A stretch of DNA of 12,872 bases. Source: Cytophagaceae bacterium UBA6715 (GTDB taxonomy: Bacteria; Bacteroidota; Bacteroidia; Cytophagales; Spirosomataceae). The stretch's first letter is position 1; each line of letters opens with the position of its first letter. The notes below the pieces were generated by a model. That model was not told the origin of the DNA. It saw nothing but the letters and a program-made list of their open reading frames with translations, and did no database searches. The stretch covers positions 8,689 to 21,560 of the forward strand of contig DKIP01000009.1 of the NCBI GenBank assembly GCA_002454335.1, read 5' to 3'. Made by a program: the position numbers and the translations under genes. Of the stretch, positions 1 through 6,829 are shown piece after piece.

Positions 1-168
1 AATCATGCCATTGCGATTCGGACCTTTTTGAGCAAGGGAAATACCTTATTTTTCCAAGCAGGAATGGGCGTTGTAGCGAAGTCAGTCGTTGCCAGCGAAA
101 TGCAAGAAATACATAATAAATTAGCAGCTTTGCGTCGTGCATTGGAAGTTGCGGAGAACTTAGCATAA
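1..168 (+). CDS. trpE: Anthranilate synthase component I, C-terminal end (partial)
   Basis: Frame 1 is open from the first base and ends at a TAA at 166-168, giving the last 55 residues of a protein whose start lies upstream of the window. The fragment begins NHAIAIRTFLSKGNTLFFQ and continues with GMGVVAKSV, matching the C-terminal chorismate-binding region of TrpE/PabB enzymes (family pattern IRT...GAGIVADSxP..E...NK). TrpE uses chorismate and ammonia supplied by TrpG to make anthranilate, the first committed step to tryptophan. The family would usually show GAGIV-D-S where this protein has GMGVVAKS, a mild divergence. The trpG gene begins 6 nt downstream, so the position in a trp operon favours TrpE over PabB. 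Any N-terminal tryptophan-feedback site cannot be seen. Confidence 0.9.
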   Translation, partial: NHAIAIRTFLSKGNTLFFQAGMGVVAKSVVASEMQEIHNKLAALRRALEVAENLA

Positions 169-174
169 GAAGAC

Positions 175-741
175 ATGAAGAACGTATTGGTTTTAGATAA
201 TTATGATTCCTTCGTGTACAATTTGGTATACCTTTTGAAGGAATTAGGTGCGAATGTGGATGTATTTCGCAATGATAAAATTAGCTTAGAAGAAGTGGGC
301 AAATATGACCAAATTCTTCTTTCGCCGGGTCCTGGGATTCCTTCTGAGGCAGGAATTATGATGGATCTGTTGAAAGAATATAAGTCGACAAAAAAGATTT
401 TAGGTGTTTGTCTAGGTCATCAGGCGATCGCCGAGGCCTTTGGGTCTCAATTAAAGAATATGGGAGAGGTTTTGCATGGCGTGACTACGGAATGTCAAGT
501 GATTGACCCGACCGAGCGTTTGTTCTTGGATATTCCATCGCGTTTTGAGGTTTGTCGTTACCATTCTTGGACGGTCATCCCTAACTCGATGCCAAAGGAT
601 TTGAAGATTACAGCTCAAGATGACAAGGGATATGTGTTGGCGGAAGCACATCAGCTATACGATGTGCGTGGGGTTCAATTTCACCCAGAGGCCTATTTGA
701 CCCAACACGGATTACAAATGATTAAAAATTGGTTAAAATAA
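175..741 (+). CDS. trpG: Anthranilate synthase component II, glutamine amidotransferase
   Basis: A 188-residue class I glutamine amidotransferase, full length for TrpG/PabA. It hydrolyses glutamine and channels ammonia to TrpE. The N-terminus has the family start VLVLDNYDSF, followed by the oxyanion-hole segment LLSPGPGIP (about residues 48-56). The nucleophile elbow GVCLGHQ places the catalytic Cys at 79. The segment GVQFHPEAYLT supplies His170 and Glu172, completing the triad. The usual motif is FHPES, and here Ser is replaced by Ala, a small oddity outside the triad. The gene starts 6 nt after trpE with a purine-rich AAGAAG upstream and ends 1 nt before trpD. The same subunit could also serve aminodeoxychorismate synthase (PabA); with no pab gene in view, this is undecided. 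Confidence 0.95.
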   Translation: MKNVLVLDNYDSFVYNLVYLLKELGANVDVFRNDKISLEEVGKYDQILLSPGPGIPSEAGIMMDLLKEYKSTKKILGVCLGHQAIAEAFGSQLKNMGEVLHGVTTECQVIDPTERLFLDIPSRFEVCRYHSWTVIPNSMPKDLKITAQDDKGYVLAEAHQLYDVRGVQFHPEAYLTQHGLQMIKNWLK

Positions 742-742
742 A

Positions 743-1732
743 ATGAAAAAGGTTCTAGAAAGAAGAGTGAGTGGTGAGGCGTTGTCAGAACAAGAGGCGC
801 ATGAGGTTTTATTGAAAATCGGGAATGGTGGGGTGAATCCCAGTCAAATTGCCGCATTTTTATCATCCTATTGGTATCATCCGATTCAAGTTCAAGAGTT
901 AAAAGGATTTGTTTCGGCGATGTTGGACTTAGCTGTAACAATTGATTTATCGGAGTTCGATGCCATGGATGTTTGTGGAACGGGCGGAGATGGAAAGGAT
1001 ACGTTTAATATCAGTACAACTTCCTCGTTTGTGATTGTAGGTGCTGGCCAAAAAATTGCAAAGCATGGGAATCATGGGGTTTCGTCATCGGTAGGTTCCT
1101 CAACGGTTTTGGAGTTTTTGGGTTTGAAATTCAATAATGATCCTAAAATCTTGAAACGTAAAATGGAAACAGCGGGCATGTGTTTTTTACATGCCCCTTT
1201 GTTCCATCCGGCTATGCGGTTTGTAGGTCCGATTCGCAAAGAATTAGGGATGAAAACATTCTTTAATTTGTTGGGACCTTTATTGAACCCCGCCAATGTG
1301 AGTAAGCAATTGACAGGTGTTTATTCTCCAGAGGTTTTTGAATTATATTCCGGTTTTTTCAATGATTCTAACAAGAGATTTGGGATTGTTTATGCGGAGG
1401 ATGGCTATGATGAAATTTCATTGACATCGAATTTCCGTTTAGAGACACGGTCAGGCCGACAAGTTCATGAACCTTCGGAATTAGAATGTGGCTATGTGCA
1501 ACAATCGGAATTATACGGAGGAGCGAATGTGGAAGAATCTGCGAATATGCTTTATAAGATTTTACAGCGCGAAGGGACAGCTGCTCAAACCAATGCGGTA
1601 TTGGCGAATGCCGGGGCGGCACTTTGGGTTGCAGAGAAAGCTCCAACCTTAGCGGATGGATTTTTAATGGCCAAAGAGTCATTAGAAAGTGGAAAAGCAT
1701 TCCAGGTGTTCAAGAAGTTTATCATGGATTAA
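743..1732 (+). CDS. trpD: Anthranilate phosphoribosyltransferase
   Basis: A 329-residue protein that joins anthranilate to PRPP to give phosphoribosyl-anthranilate, the second committed step of tryptophan synthesis. The N-terminal helical region (about 1-70) is followed by the PRPP/pyrophosphate loop CGTGGDGKDTFNIST at 78-92. Next come KHGN at 107-110 with the Ser-rich stretch VSSSVGSS, then the HPAMR and IRKELGMKTFFN segments (about 155-175) and LLGPLLNP. DGYDEISLT near residue 220 matches the conserved acidic metal-binding segment. The length is typical and the protein is stand-alone, not fused to TrpG as in enterobacteria. It starts 1 nt after the trpG stop with no clear Shine-Dalgarno sequence, so translational coupling is likely. 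Confidence 0.95.
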   Translation: MKKVLERRVSGEALSEQEAHEVLLKIGNGGVNPSQIAAFLSSYWYHPIQVQELKGFVSAMLDLAVTIDLSEFDAMDVCGTGGDGKDTFNISTTSSFVIVGAGQKIAKHGNHGVSSSVGSSTVLEFLGLKFNNDPKILKRKMETAGMCFLHAPLFHPAMRFVGPIRKELGMKTFFNLLGPLLNPANVSKQLTGVYSPEVFELYSGFFNDSNKRFGIVYAEDGYDEISLTSNFRLETRSGRQVHEPSELECGYVQQSELYGGANVEESANMLYKILQREGTAAQTNAVLANAGAALWVAEKAPTLADGFLMAKESLESGKAFQVFKKFIMD

Positions 1733-1744
1733 TCGCATCTCGCT

Positions 1745-2530
1745 ATGACTATTTTAGATCAAATCATTGCCACCAAACGAACGGAAGTTGCCACTGCCAA
1801 AACGCGCATGTCCATTTCGGCATTAGAAAAGCAAGGCTACTTTGCTCGGGCTTGTCATTCTTTGGCGATGTCTTTGGTTCAGCCAGCTTCTACGGGAATT
1901 ATTGCGGAATATAAACGAAAGTCACCTTCCAAGGGTATCATTAATGATACGATGGGTGTAGATGATGTTACGCGTGGTTATGTGACGGCAGGAGCGGCTT
2001 GCTTGTCGGTGCTGACGGATACGGAATATTTTGGTGGGACCTATGCCGACTTTGATTTAGCGCGTCGGACGAATCCGAATACGCCCATGTTGCGGAAAGA
2101 CTTTATGGTTGATGAATATCAAATCGTAGAGGCGAAATCGATGGGAGCGGATGTGGTTTTGTTAATTGCTGCGGCATTAAGTCCCGAAGAAATCAAAACC
2201 TTAGGGACCTTAGCGCGTTCATTAGGTATGGAAACCTTGTTGGAGGTTCATGACCAAGAAGAATTAGATCGTTCGTTGGGTGATTATATTTCGGTTGTAG
2301 GTGTGAACAATCGCAACTTGAAGAATTTTGCCGAGCAAAATGTGGAGGCATCCAAAGTCCTTGCGGACAAGATTCCTGCCCAATTTGTGAAGGTTTCCGA
2401 AAGTTGTATTTCAGGGCCTGAAATTATCAAAGAGTTGAAGGCTTATGGATATCGTGGCTTTTTGATCGGGGAGAGTTTTATGAAGACGAGCAATCCCGGT
2501 CAGGCATTAACAGATTTCTTAAAGCAATAG
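1745..2530 (+). CDS. trpC: Indole-3-glycerol phosphate synthase
   Basis: A 261-residue (beta/alpha)8 barrel enzyme that closes the ring of carboxyphenylamino-deoxyribulose phosphate, releasing CO2 and water to form indole-3-glycerol phosphate. IIAEYKRKSPSKG (about 52-64) carries the conserved Glu and Lys of strand 1. LRKDFMVDEYQ contains catalytic Lys118. ETLLEVH (163-169) supplies the conserved Glu167, and VGVNNRNL (185-192) the Asn-Arg substrate segment. SESCISG and LIGESFM near the C-terminus match the phosphate-binding region. It is monofunctional, with the isomerase encoded separately by trpF 3 nt downstream. It follows trpD after 12 nt in the same operon. Confidence 0.95.
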   Translation: MTILDQIIATKRTEVATAKTRMSISALEKQGYFARACHSLAMSLVQPASTGIIAEYKRKSPSKGIINDTMGVDDVTRGYVTAGAACLSVLTDTEYFGGTYADFDLARRTNPNTPMLRKDFMVDEYQIVEAKSMGADVVLLIAAALSPEEIKTLGTLARSLGMETLLEVHDQEELDRSLGDYISVVGVNNRNLKNFAEQNVEASKVLADKIPAQFVKVSESCISGPEIIKELKAYGYRGFLIGESFMKTSNPGQALTDFLKQ

Positions 2531-2533
2531 GGT

Positions 2534-3130
2534 ATGAAGTGGAAGGTTTGTGGCATGCGGGATTTGAATAATATCGAAGCAGTTGCGGCTTACGAACCGG
2601 ATTATATGGGCTTTATATGGGTTTCCAAATCGCCTCGTTATGTGGGACAAGATTTTGTTATCCCGGCCTTACCTACTAAGACAAAGGCGGTGGGTGTATT
2701 TGTGAATGAGCTCACCCAAAATATCATTGAATTGTCTAAAAAGGCCGGATTTCAAGTTGTGCAATTGCACGGCGATGAGGGGCAGGATGAGATTGATGCC
2801 TTGCGTGCTGAGGGGTTGACGGTGATTAAGGCTGTCAGTGTGGCGACGGAGGAAGATGTTGAAGGCTTAGATTTGAAGCCCGACTATTATTTGTTTGATA
2901 CGAAAAAGGGATCTCAAGTAGGCGGAACAGGGGAGCGATTTGATTGGTCTATTCTAAAGTCCTATGAATTGGATATTCCTTATTTTCTAGCGGGAGGTTT
3001 GGATGAGGCGAGTATCGATGAAGCGAAAAAATTGCCAGGGCTGTATGCCTTGGATTTTAATAGTAAATTAGAGTCAAGTCCGGCAATGAAGGATTTGACA
3101 AAGGTGAAGTTAATAACTCAAAATATATGA
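2534..3130 (+). CDS. trpF: Phosphoribosylanthranilate isomerase
   Basis: A 198-residue (beta/alpha)8 enzyme that performs the Amadori rearrangement of phosphoribosyl-anthranilate, the step between TrpD and TrpC. KVCGMRD at the N-terminus gives the catalytic Cys6. GFIWVSKSPRYV and VVQLHGDE are family motifs. YYLFDTKKG carries the general-acid Asp122, followed by GGTGERFDW. FLAGGLDE and LDFNSKLESSP form the C-terminal phosphate-binding half, where many relatives have DVNSGxE. The size is slightly under the usual 200-210 residues. Its stop codon overlaps the trpB start in an ATGA arrangement, indicating coupled translation. It starts 3 nt after trpC, and the AGGG immediately before the ATG is too close to be an ideal ribosome-binding site. 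Confidence 0.95.
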   Translation: MKWKVCGMRDLNNIEAVAAYEPDYMGFIWVSKSPRYVGQDFVIPALPTKTKAVGVFVNELTQNIIELSKKAGFQVVQLHGDEGQDEIDALRAEGLTVIKAVSVATEEDVEGLDLKPDYYLFDTKKGSQVGGTGERFDWSILKSYELDIPYFLAGGLDEASIDEAKKLPGLYALDFNSKLESSPAMKDLTKVKLITQNI

Positions 3131-4320
3131 ACCATTCATTTCAAGTTGACGAGCGTGGATACTACGGGGATTTTGGCGGCGCCTTTATTCCGGAAATGCT
3201 GTATCCCAATGTAGAAGAATTGCGCAGTCGCTATTTGGATATCATCGCGGATCCTTCCTTTCAGGAGGAGTTTCACGCTTTGTTAAAAGATTACGTGGGC
3301 CGACCGACCCCCTTATTTAAGGCAGAGCGCTTATCGGCGAAATACAATACCCATATTTACTTGAAACGGGAGGATCTTTGCCACACGGGTGCGCACAAAG
3401 TGAACAATACGATTGGGCAGATTTTGGTTGCGAAGCGTTTGGGGAAAAATAAGATCGTAGCGGAGACGGGTGCGGGGCAGCATGGCGTAGCGACGGCAAC
3501 GGTTTGTGCTTTGATGGGGATGGAATGTATTGTGTACATGGGGGCGATTGATATCGAACGTCAAGCTCCTAATGTGGCGCGTATGCGTATGTTGGGCGCG
3601 ACAGTCGTTGCGGCGCAGTCGGGCTCAAAGACGCTGAAAGATGCGACGAATGAGGCGATGCGTCACTGGATTAATAACCCCGTGGATACGCATTATATCA
3701 TCGGTTCGGTAGTAGGGCCACATCCTTATCCGGATATGGTTGCTCGATTCCAGTCGGTGATTTCCGAAGAAATGCGTAGCCAATTGCAGGAAAAAGAAGG
3801 TCGGGATTATCCGGATTATGTGATTGCTTGTGTGGGTGGTGGTTCGAATGCGGCGGGAGCTTTTTATCATTTCTTGGATGAACCTCGGACGCAATTAATT
3901 GCTGCCGAGGCGGCGGGTCAGGGAGTTAGTACAGGTCATTCAGCGGCGACAACTTTTCTAGGAAAGCCGGGTGTTTTGCACGGCAGCAAGAGTTTATTGA
4001 TGCAGACAGAAGATGGTCAGGTAATTGAGCCTTATTCGATTTCGGCAGGTTTGGATTATCCGGGCATTGGGCCGATGCATGCGCATTTGTTTAAGTCGGG
4101 CCGCGCAAAATTCTATGATATCACGGACGAGGAGGCTTTGGAAGCGGCTTTGGAATGCTCGATGTTGGAAGGAATTATTCCTGCTTTGGAATCAGCCCAT
4201 GCGCTTGCGGTCTTTGGTAAATTAAACGCCAAGCCGAATGAAGTAGTCGTGGTGAATTTGTCGGGAAGAGGAGATAAAGACTTATCGACGTATCAGCAAC
4301 GTTTAAAATTGAATGACTAG
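3127..4320 (+). CDS. trpB: Tryptophan synthase beta subunit
   Basis: A 397-residue PLP enzyme that condenses indole, channelled from TrpA, with L-serine to give tryptophan. GYYGDFGGAFIPEML (11-25) is the typical start of the mature fold. LKREDLCHTGAHKVNN contains Lys91, the PLP Schiff-base lysine. ETGAGQHG (113-120) includes the catalytic Glu113 and the COMM-domain start. CVGGGSNAAG (235-244) is the phosphate-cradling glycine loop. SAGLDYPGIGP, LEGIIPALESAHA and LSGRGDKD are further signatures of the TrpB1 type that pairs with TrpA. The gene overlaps trpF by 4 nt and trpA by up to 8 nt, as expected for subunits of one alpha2beta2 complex. Confidence 0.97.
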   Translation: MNHSFQVDERGYYGDFGGAFIPEMLYPNVEELRSRYLDIIADPSFQEEFHALLKDYVGRPTPLFKAERLSAKYNTHIYLKREDLCHTGAHKVNNTIGQILVAKRLGKNKIVAETGAGQHGVATATVCALMGMECIVYMGAIDIERQAPNVARMRMLGATVVAAQSGSKTLKDATNEAMRHWINNPVDTHYIIGSVVGPHPYPDMVARFQSVISEEMRSQLQEKEGRDYPDYVIACVGGGSNAAGAFYHFLDEPRTQLIAAEAAGQGVSTGHSAATTFLGKPGVLHGSKSLLMQTEDGQVIEPYSISAGLDYPGIGPMHAHLFKSGRAKFYDITDEEALEAALECSMLEGIIPALESAHALAVFGKLNAKPNEVVVVNLSGRGDKDLSTYQQRLKLND

Positions 4321-5101
4321 GATGAATCGGATTACGAAATTATTTGCGGAGGCGACGGAGCCTATTTTGAATGTGTATGCGACGGCAGGTTACCCGAATT
4401 TCGGGGATACGATGACCGTGTTGAATGCCTTGCAAGCGGGTGGCGTGGATATCATTGAGATTGGGATGCCTTATTCGGATCCTGTGGCGGATGGGGAGAC
4501 GATTCAACAATCTAATCAGGTTTCATTGGATCAAGGCATGACGGTTGCGCATTTATTTGAGCAATTAAAAGATATGCGTCAAACAGTTTCTGTACCTGTT
4601 TTATTGATGGGTTATATCAATCCCGTGTTACAATATGGGGTGGAGGCGTTTTGTCAAAAATGTGCGGAAGTGGGGGTAGACGGGTTGATTTTGCCGGATT
4701 TGCCGATGGCTGAATATGAGTCGGAATACCAAGCGATTTTCGAACAATACGGTTTGTATAACATCTTTTTGATCACGCCGCAGACAACGGATGCGCGCAT
4801 TGCTCAAATAGATGCGATAAGCAAAGGTTTTATTTACATGGTTTCTTCAGCGAGTACGACGGGAGCGAAGACGGGAATTTCGAGTGATCAAGAGACTTAT
4901 TTCAAGCGGATTGAGGGAATGAATTTGAAGAACCCTCGCTTGATAGGTTTTGGAATTTCGGATCGAGCAAGTTTCTTGAAAGCTTCGGAATCGGCGGCTG
5001 GAGCGATTATTGGTAGCGCTTTTGTGAAGTTATTGGGACAAGCAAAAGATCTTCACAATGAGATTGTTGGCTTTGTTCAATCCATTAAAGGTAAAAAGTA
5101 A
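4313..5101 (+). CDS. trpA: Tryptophan synthase alpha subunit
   Basis: A 262-residue (beta/alpha)8 protein that cleaves indole-3-glycerol phosphate to glyceraldehyde-3-phosphate and indole, passing indole to TrpB. Counting from the first ATG, VDIIEIGMPYSDPVADG places the two catalytic acids at Glu49 and Asp60, the family positions. The typical motif is PFSDPxADGP; here it is PYSDPVADGE. VDGLILPDLP, FLITPQTT, GFIYMVSS and IGFGIS are further family segments. The start is ambiguous: the ATG at 4313 overlaps trpB by 8 nt, while an ATG at 4322 (protein beginning MNRITKLF) has AGG immediately upstream and resembles Bacteroidota homologues as I recall them. It is the last gene of the trp operon, and no strong terminator separates it from rplS. 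Confidence 0.95.
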   Translation: MTRMNRITKLFAEATEPILNVYATAGYPNFGDTMTVLNALQAGGVDIIEIGMPYSDPVADGETIQQSNQVSLDQGMTVAHLFEQLKDMRQTVSVPVLLMGYINPVLQYGVEAFCQKCAEVGVDGLILPDLPMAEYESEYQAIFEQYGLYNIFLITPQTTDARIAQIDAISKGFIYMVSSASTTGAKTGISSDQETYFKRIEGMNLKNPRLIGFGISDRASFLKASESAAGAIIGSAFVKLLGQAKDLHNEIVGFVQSIKGKK

Positions 5102-5111
5102 ACAATTGTTT
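5100..5111. repeat. 12-bp palindrome AAACAATTGTTT at the trpA stop
   Basis: The perfect palindrome AAACAATTGTTT includes the last base(s) of the trpA stop codon and runs into the T-tract that holds the rplS -33 box. It could be a weak AT-only hairpin aiding termination of the trp transcript, an operator over the rplS promoter, or chance in AT-rich DNA. No protein is known to me that would bind it here. Confidence 0.3.
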
Positions 5112-5139
5112 TTGGAAAGAAATATTTTTCCTATCTTTG
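5111..5139 (+). promoter_or_regulatory. Bacteroidota sigma-type promoter for rplS
   Basis: TTTG at 5111-5114 and TATCTTTG at 5132-5139 are separated by 17 nt. They match the Bacteroidota housekeeping promoter pattern (TTG at about -33, TAnnTTTG at about -7). Transcription would start near 5144-5147, leaving a leader of about 60-65 nt before the rplS ATG at 5208. This is the best promoter match in the window, as expected for a strongly expressed ribosomal protein gene. Confidence 0.75.
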
Positions 5140-5146
5140 CAACCCA

Positions 5147-5186
5147 ATCAGCAATTTTATGTACGAAGTGACCGCTGGGTGCTGAT
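5147..5186 (+). promoter_or_regulatory. rplS leader hairpin with small ORF (candidate regulatory RNA)
   Basis: ATCAGCA (5147-5153) is the exact inverse of TGCTGAT (5180-5186), giving a 7-bp stem closing a 26-nt loop. A competing pairing is visible: CCCA at 5143-5146 can pair with TGGG at 5176-5179, which cannot nest with the main stem, so alternative folds or a pseudoknot-like contact are possible. The loop also begins an 8-codon ORF at 5159-5185 (MYEVTAGC, TGA stop) that ends inside the 3' arm. Leaders of ribosomal protein genes often bind their own product. That this one does so is inference; a chance 7-bp repeat is not excluded. Confidence 0.4.
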
Positions 5187-5207
5187 ATCACACAAAATAA
5201 AATTCAG

Positions 5208-5561
5208 ATGAGTGATTTAATTAAATTTGTAGAAGCAGAAAATGCAACGCGTAGAGCTCAGCATCCAGAATTTGCAGCTGGAGACACAATCAATGTACAC
5301 GTGAAAATCCGTGAGGGTAACAAGGAGCGTATTCAGGTTTTCCAAGGATTAGTAATCCAACGTAAGAATTCAGGTGCTGGTGAGTCTTTCACTGTACGTA
5401 AGGTATCTAACGGAATTGGTGTTGAGCGTATCTTCCCAATCTTGTCACCAAACATCGATAAAATCGAAGTATTGCGTCGTGGTAAAGTGCGTCGTGCACG
5501 TTTATTCTACATGCGTGGTAAGCAAGGAAAAGCTGCTCGTGTTAAAGAGAAGAAAAAATAG
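5208..5561 (+). CDS. rplS: 50S ribosomal protein L19
   Basis: A 117-residue basic protein of the large ribosomal subunit, located at the interface with the 30S subunit. Family segments are clear in order: FAAGDTINVHVKIREGNKER (about 22-41), IQVFQGLVIQRKNSG, FTVRKVSNGIGVERIFP, SPNIDKIEVLRRGKVRRA and a lysine-rich tail AARVKEKKK. The length is normal for L19. Codon use is shifted to favoured codons (CGT, GGT, GCT) compared with the neighbouring trp genes, as expected for high expression. The start has no Shine-Dalgarno sequence but an A-rich leader, typical of Bacteroidota. It is a single-gene unit with its own promoter and terminator, without the rpsP-rimM-trmD neighbours found in many other bacteria. 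Confidence 0.97.
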   Translation: MSDLIKFVEAENATRRAQHPEFAAGDTINVHVKIREGNKERIQVFQGLVIQRKNSGAGESFTVRKVSNGIGVERIFPILSPNIDKIEVLRRGKVRRARLFYMRGKQGKAARVKEKKK

Positions 5562-5585
5562 GTTTGAGATTTTTTTATATAAGAG

Positions 5586-5615
5586 AAAGCTGTTCAGAAA
5601 TGGACAGCTTTTTTT
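5586..5615 (+). terminator. Intrinsic terminator of rplS
   Basis: AAAGCTGTTC (5586-5595) pairs with GGACAGCTTT (5602-5611) over 10 bp with one G-T wobble, with a 6-nt loop AGAAAT. The 3' arm runs into seven consecutive T (5609-5615). It sits 24 nt after the rplS stop, a textbook rho-independent terminator. Confidence 0.85.
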
Positions 5616-5630
5616 GTGTTTAATATTCAG

Positions 5631-5638
5631 TATGTTTG
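5631..5638 (+). promoter_or_regulatory. Possible -7 box for the Gfo/Idh/MocA pair
   Basis: TATGTTTG matches TAnnTTTG and lies between the rplS terminator and the ATG at 5681. The nearest upstream TTG (5614-5616) is only 14 nt away, short for the Bacteroidota pattern, so this is a weak call. Two TTTAAAC direct repeats (5653-5659 and 5664-5670) lie between this box and the start codon. Confidence 0.3.
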
Positions 5639-5680
5639 GGCTGAGTCTGACTTTTAAACATAGTTTAAACCTATTCAATT

Positions 5681-6829
5681 ATGAGATCGAGTTCCTCTAA
5701 CCGTCGGAAGTTTCTTCAAGACGCGAGTTTATTAAGTGGTTTGGCATTTATGCCTACGATTAAAGACGCTACGGCCTCTTTTGTTAAACCATCTGCCGAA
5801 AAAATCTTGGCACCACGGTTGCGTTTTGGCGTTGTGGGCATTAACCATGGTCATATTTATTCCATGGCGAATTCCATCATACGTGGAGGTGGAGAGTTTG
5901 TTTCTTATTATGCCAAAGAGCCGGATTTAATTAAAGATTTTGCGAAGCGTTATCCGCAGGCCAAATTGGTAAAAAGTGAAGCGGAGGTTTTGGAGGACCC
6001 AACGATCAAGCTAGTTTTGAGTTCGATTACCCCGCATGAGCGTGCGCCTTTGGGAATTCGAGTGATGCAGCATGGAAAGGACTATATGGTGGATAAGCCT
6101 GGGATTATAAGCCTTGAACAATTGGCAGAGGTGCGGAAGGTTCAAAAGGAAACGAACCGAATTTACTCGATTTCATTTAGTGAGCGTTTTGAAAATAAGG
6201 CGACGGAATTGGCAAGCCAATTGGTTGCGCAAGGAAAAATAGGCAAGGTGATGCAGACCTTAGGAACGGGGCCACATCGGATGAGTGTAAATTCCCGTCC
6301 CGATTGGTTTTTTGATATCAAATATTATGGGGGAATTATCACCGATATTGCGTCGCATCAAGTAGACCAATTTTTGCATTTTACGGGATCAACACAAGGT
6401 GAGGTTGTAGCCTCACAAATCGCGAATCACCACCATCCGCAGTATCCGAAATTCCAAGATTTTGGGGATTTGATGTTACGCAGCAATAAAGGTTCTGGCT
6501 ATATACGTGTGGATTGGTTCACGCCGGATGGTTTGAATACTTGGGGAGATGGCCGTTTGACGATTTTGGGGACGGATGGCTACATCGAGGTGCGTAAGAA
6601 TACGGACATTGCGTCGCCACATGGAACCGGAAGTCACTTGTACATTGTAAATAATAAAGAGGCTTTATACATCGATTGCAAGGATGTGAATTTGCCGCAT
6701 GGCGAGTTGTTGGTCAACGATGTCTTGAATCGTACTGAAACGGCGATGACGCAGGCGCATTGCTTCCTTGCCACAGAATTGGCTTTAATTGCGCAGAAAA
6801 ATGCAACCAACATATCCATCAAAGCATGA
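5681..6829 (+). CDS. Tat-type Gfo/Idh/MocA family oxidoreductase
   Basis: A 382-residue NAD(P)-binding oxidoreductase of the Gfo/Idh/MocA family, which acts on sugars, inositols and derivatives. The N-terminus SNRRKFLQDASLLSGLAF has a twin-arginine motif (R8-R9) and a short hydrophobic stretch, suggesting Tat export. The Rossmann start is RFGVVGINHGHI (48-59), with His in place of the usual small residues of GxGxxG. VDKPGIIS (137-144) matches the catalytic [ED]KP motif with Asp. GGIITDIASHQVDQFLHF (217-234) supplies Asp222 and His226, in the position of the family's D-x3-H active-site pair. The substrate cannot be named. The gene ends in an ATGA overlap with a second member of the family, so the two are likely co-translated. 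It follows the rplS terminator by 65 nt. Confidence 0.85.
   Translation: MRSSSSNRRKFLQDASLLSGLAFMPTIKDATASFVKPSAEKILAPRLRFGVVGINHGHIYSMANSIIRGGGEFVSYYAKEPDLIKDFAKRYPQAKLVKSEAEVLEDPTIKLVLSSITPHERAPLGIRVMQHGKDYMVDKPGIISLEQLAEVRKVQKETNRIYSISFSERFENKATELASQLVAQGKIGKVMQTLGTGPHRMSVNSRPDWFFDIKYYGGIITDIASHQVDQFLHFTGSTQGEVVASQIANHHHPQYPKFQDFGDLMLRSNKGSGYIRVDWFTPDGLNTWGDGRLTILGTDGYIEVRKNTDIASPHGTGSHLYIVNNKEALYIDCKDVNLPHGELLVNDVLNRTETAMTQAHCFLATELALIAQKNATNISIKA

Noticed and set aside
1624..1914. 96-residue plus-strand open frame across the trpD/trpC junction
   Set aside because: It lies in another frame of two well-supported trp genes and its translation resembles no protein family; it is an overlap artefact.
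743..5101. Attenuator or trp leader within the operon
   Set aside because: No Trp-rich leader peptide or terminator/antiterminator pair is seen between the genes; gaps are 12 nt or less, and the operon's 5' end is outside the window.
5374..5700. 108-residue plus-strand frame through rplS, its terminator and the next gene start
   Set aside because: It crosses a strong terminator and overlaps rplS in another frame; there is no sign of coding function.
6760..6825. Upstream extension of the second Gfo gene (22 extra residues)
   Set aside because: The extension sits wholly inside the previous gene, would bury the twin-arginine signal and looks non-family; the ATG at 6826 with a 4-nt overlap is better.
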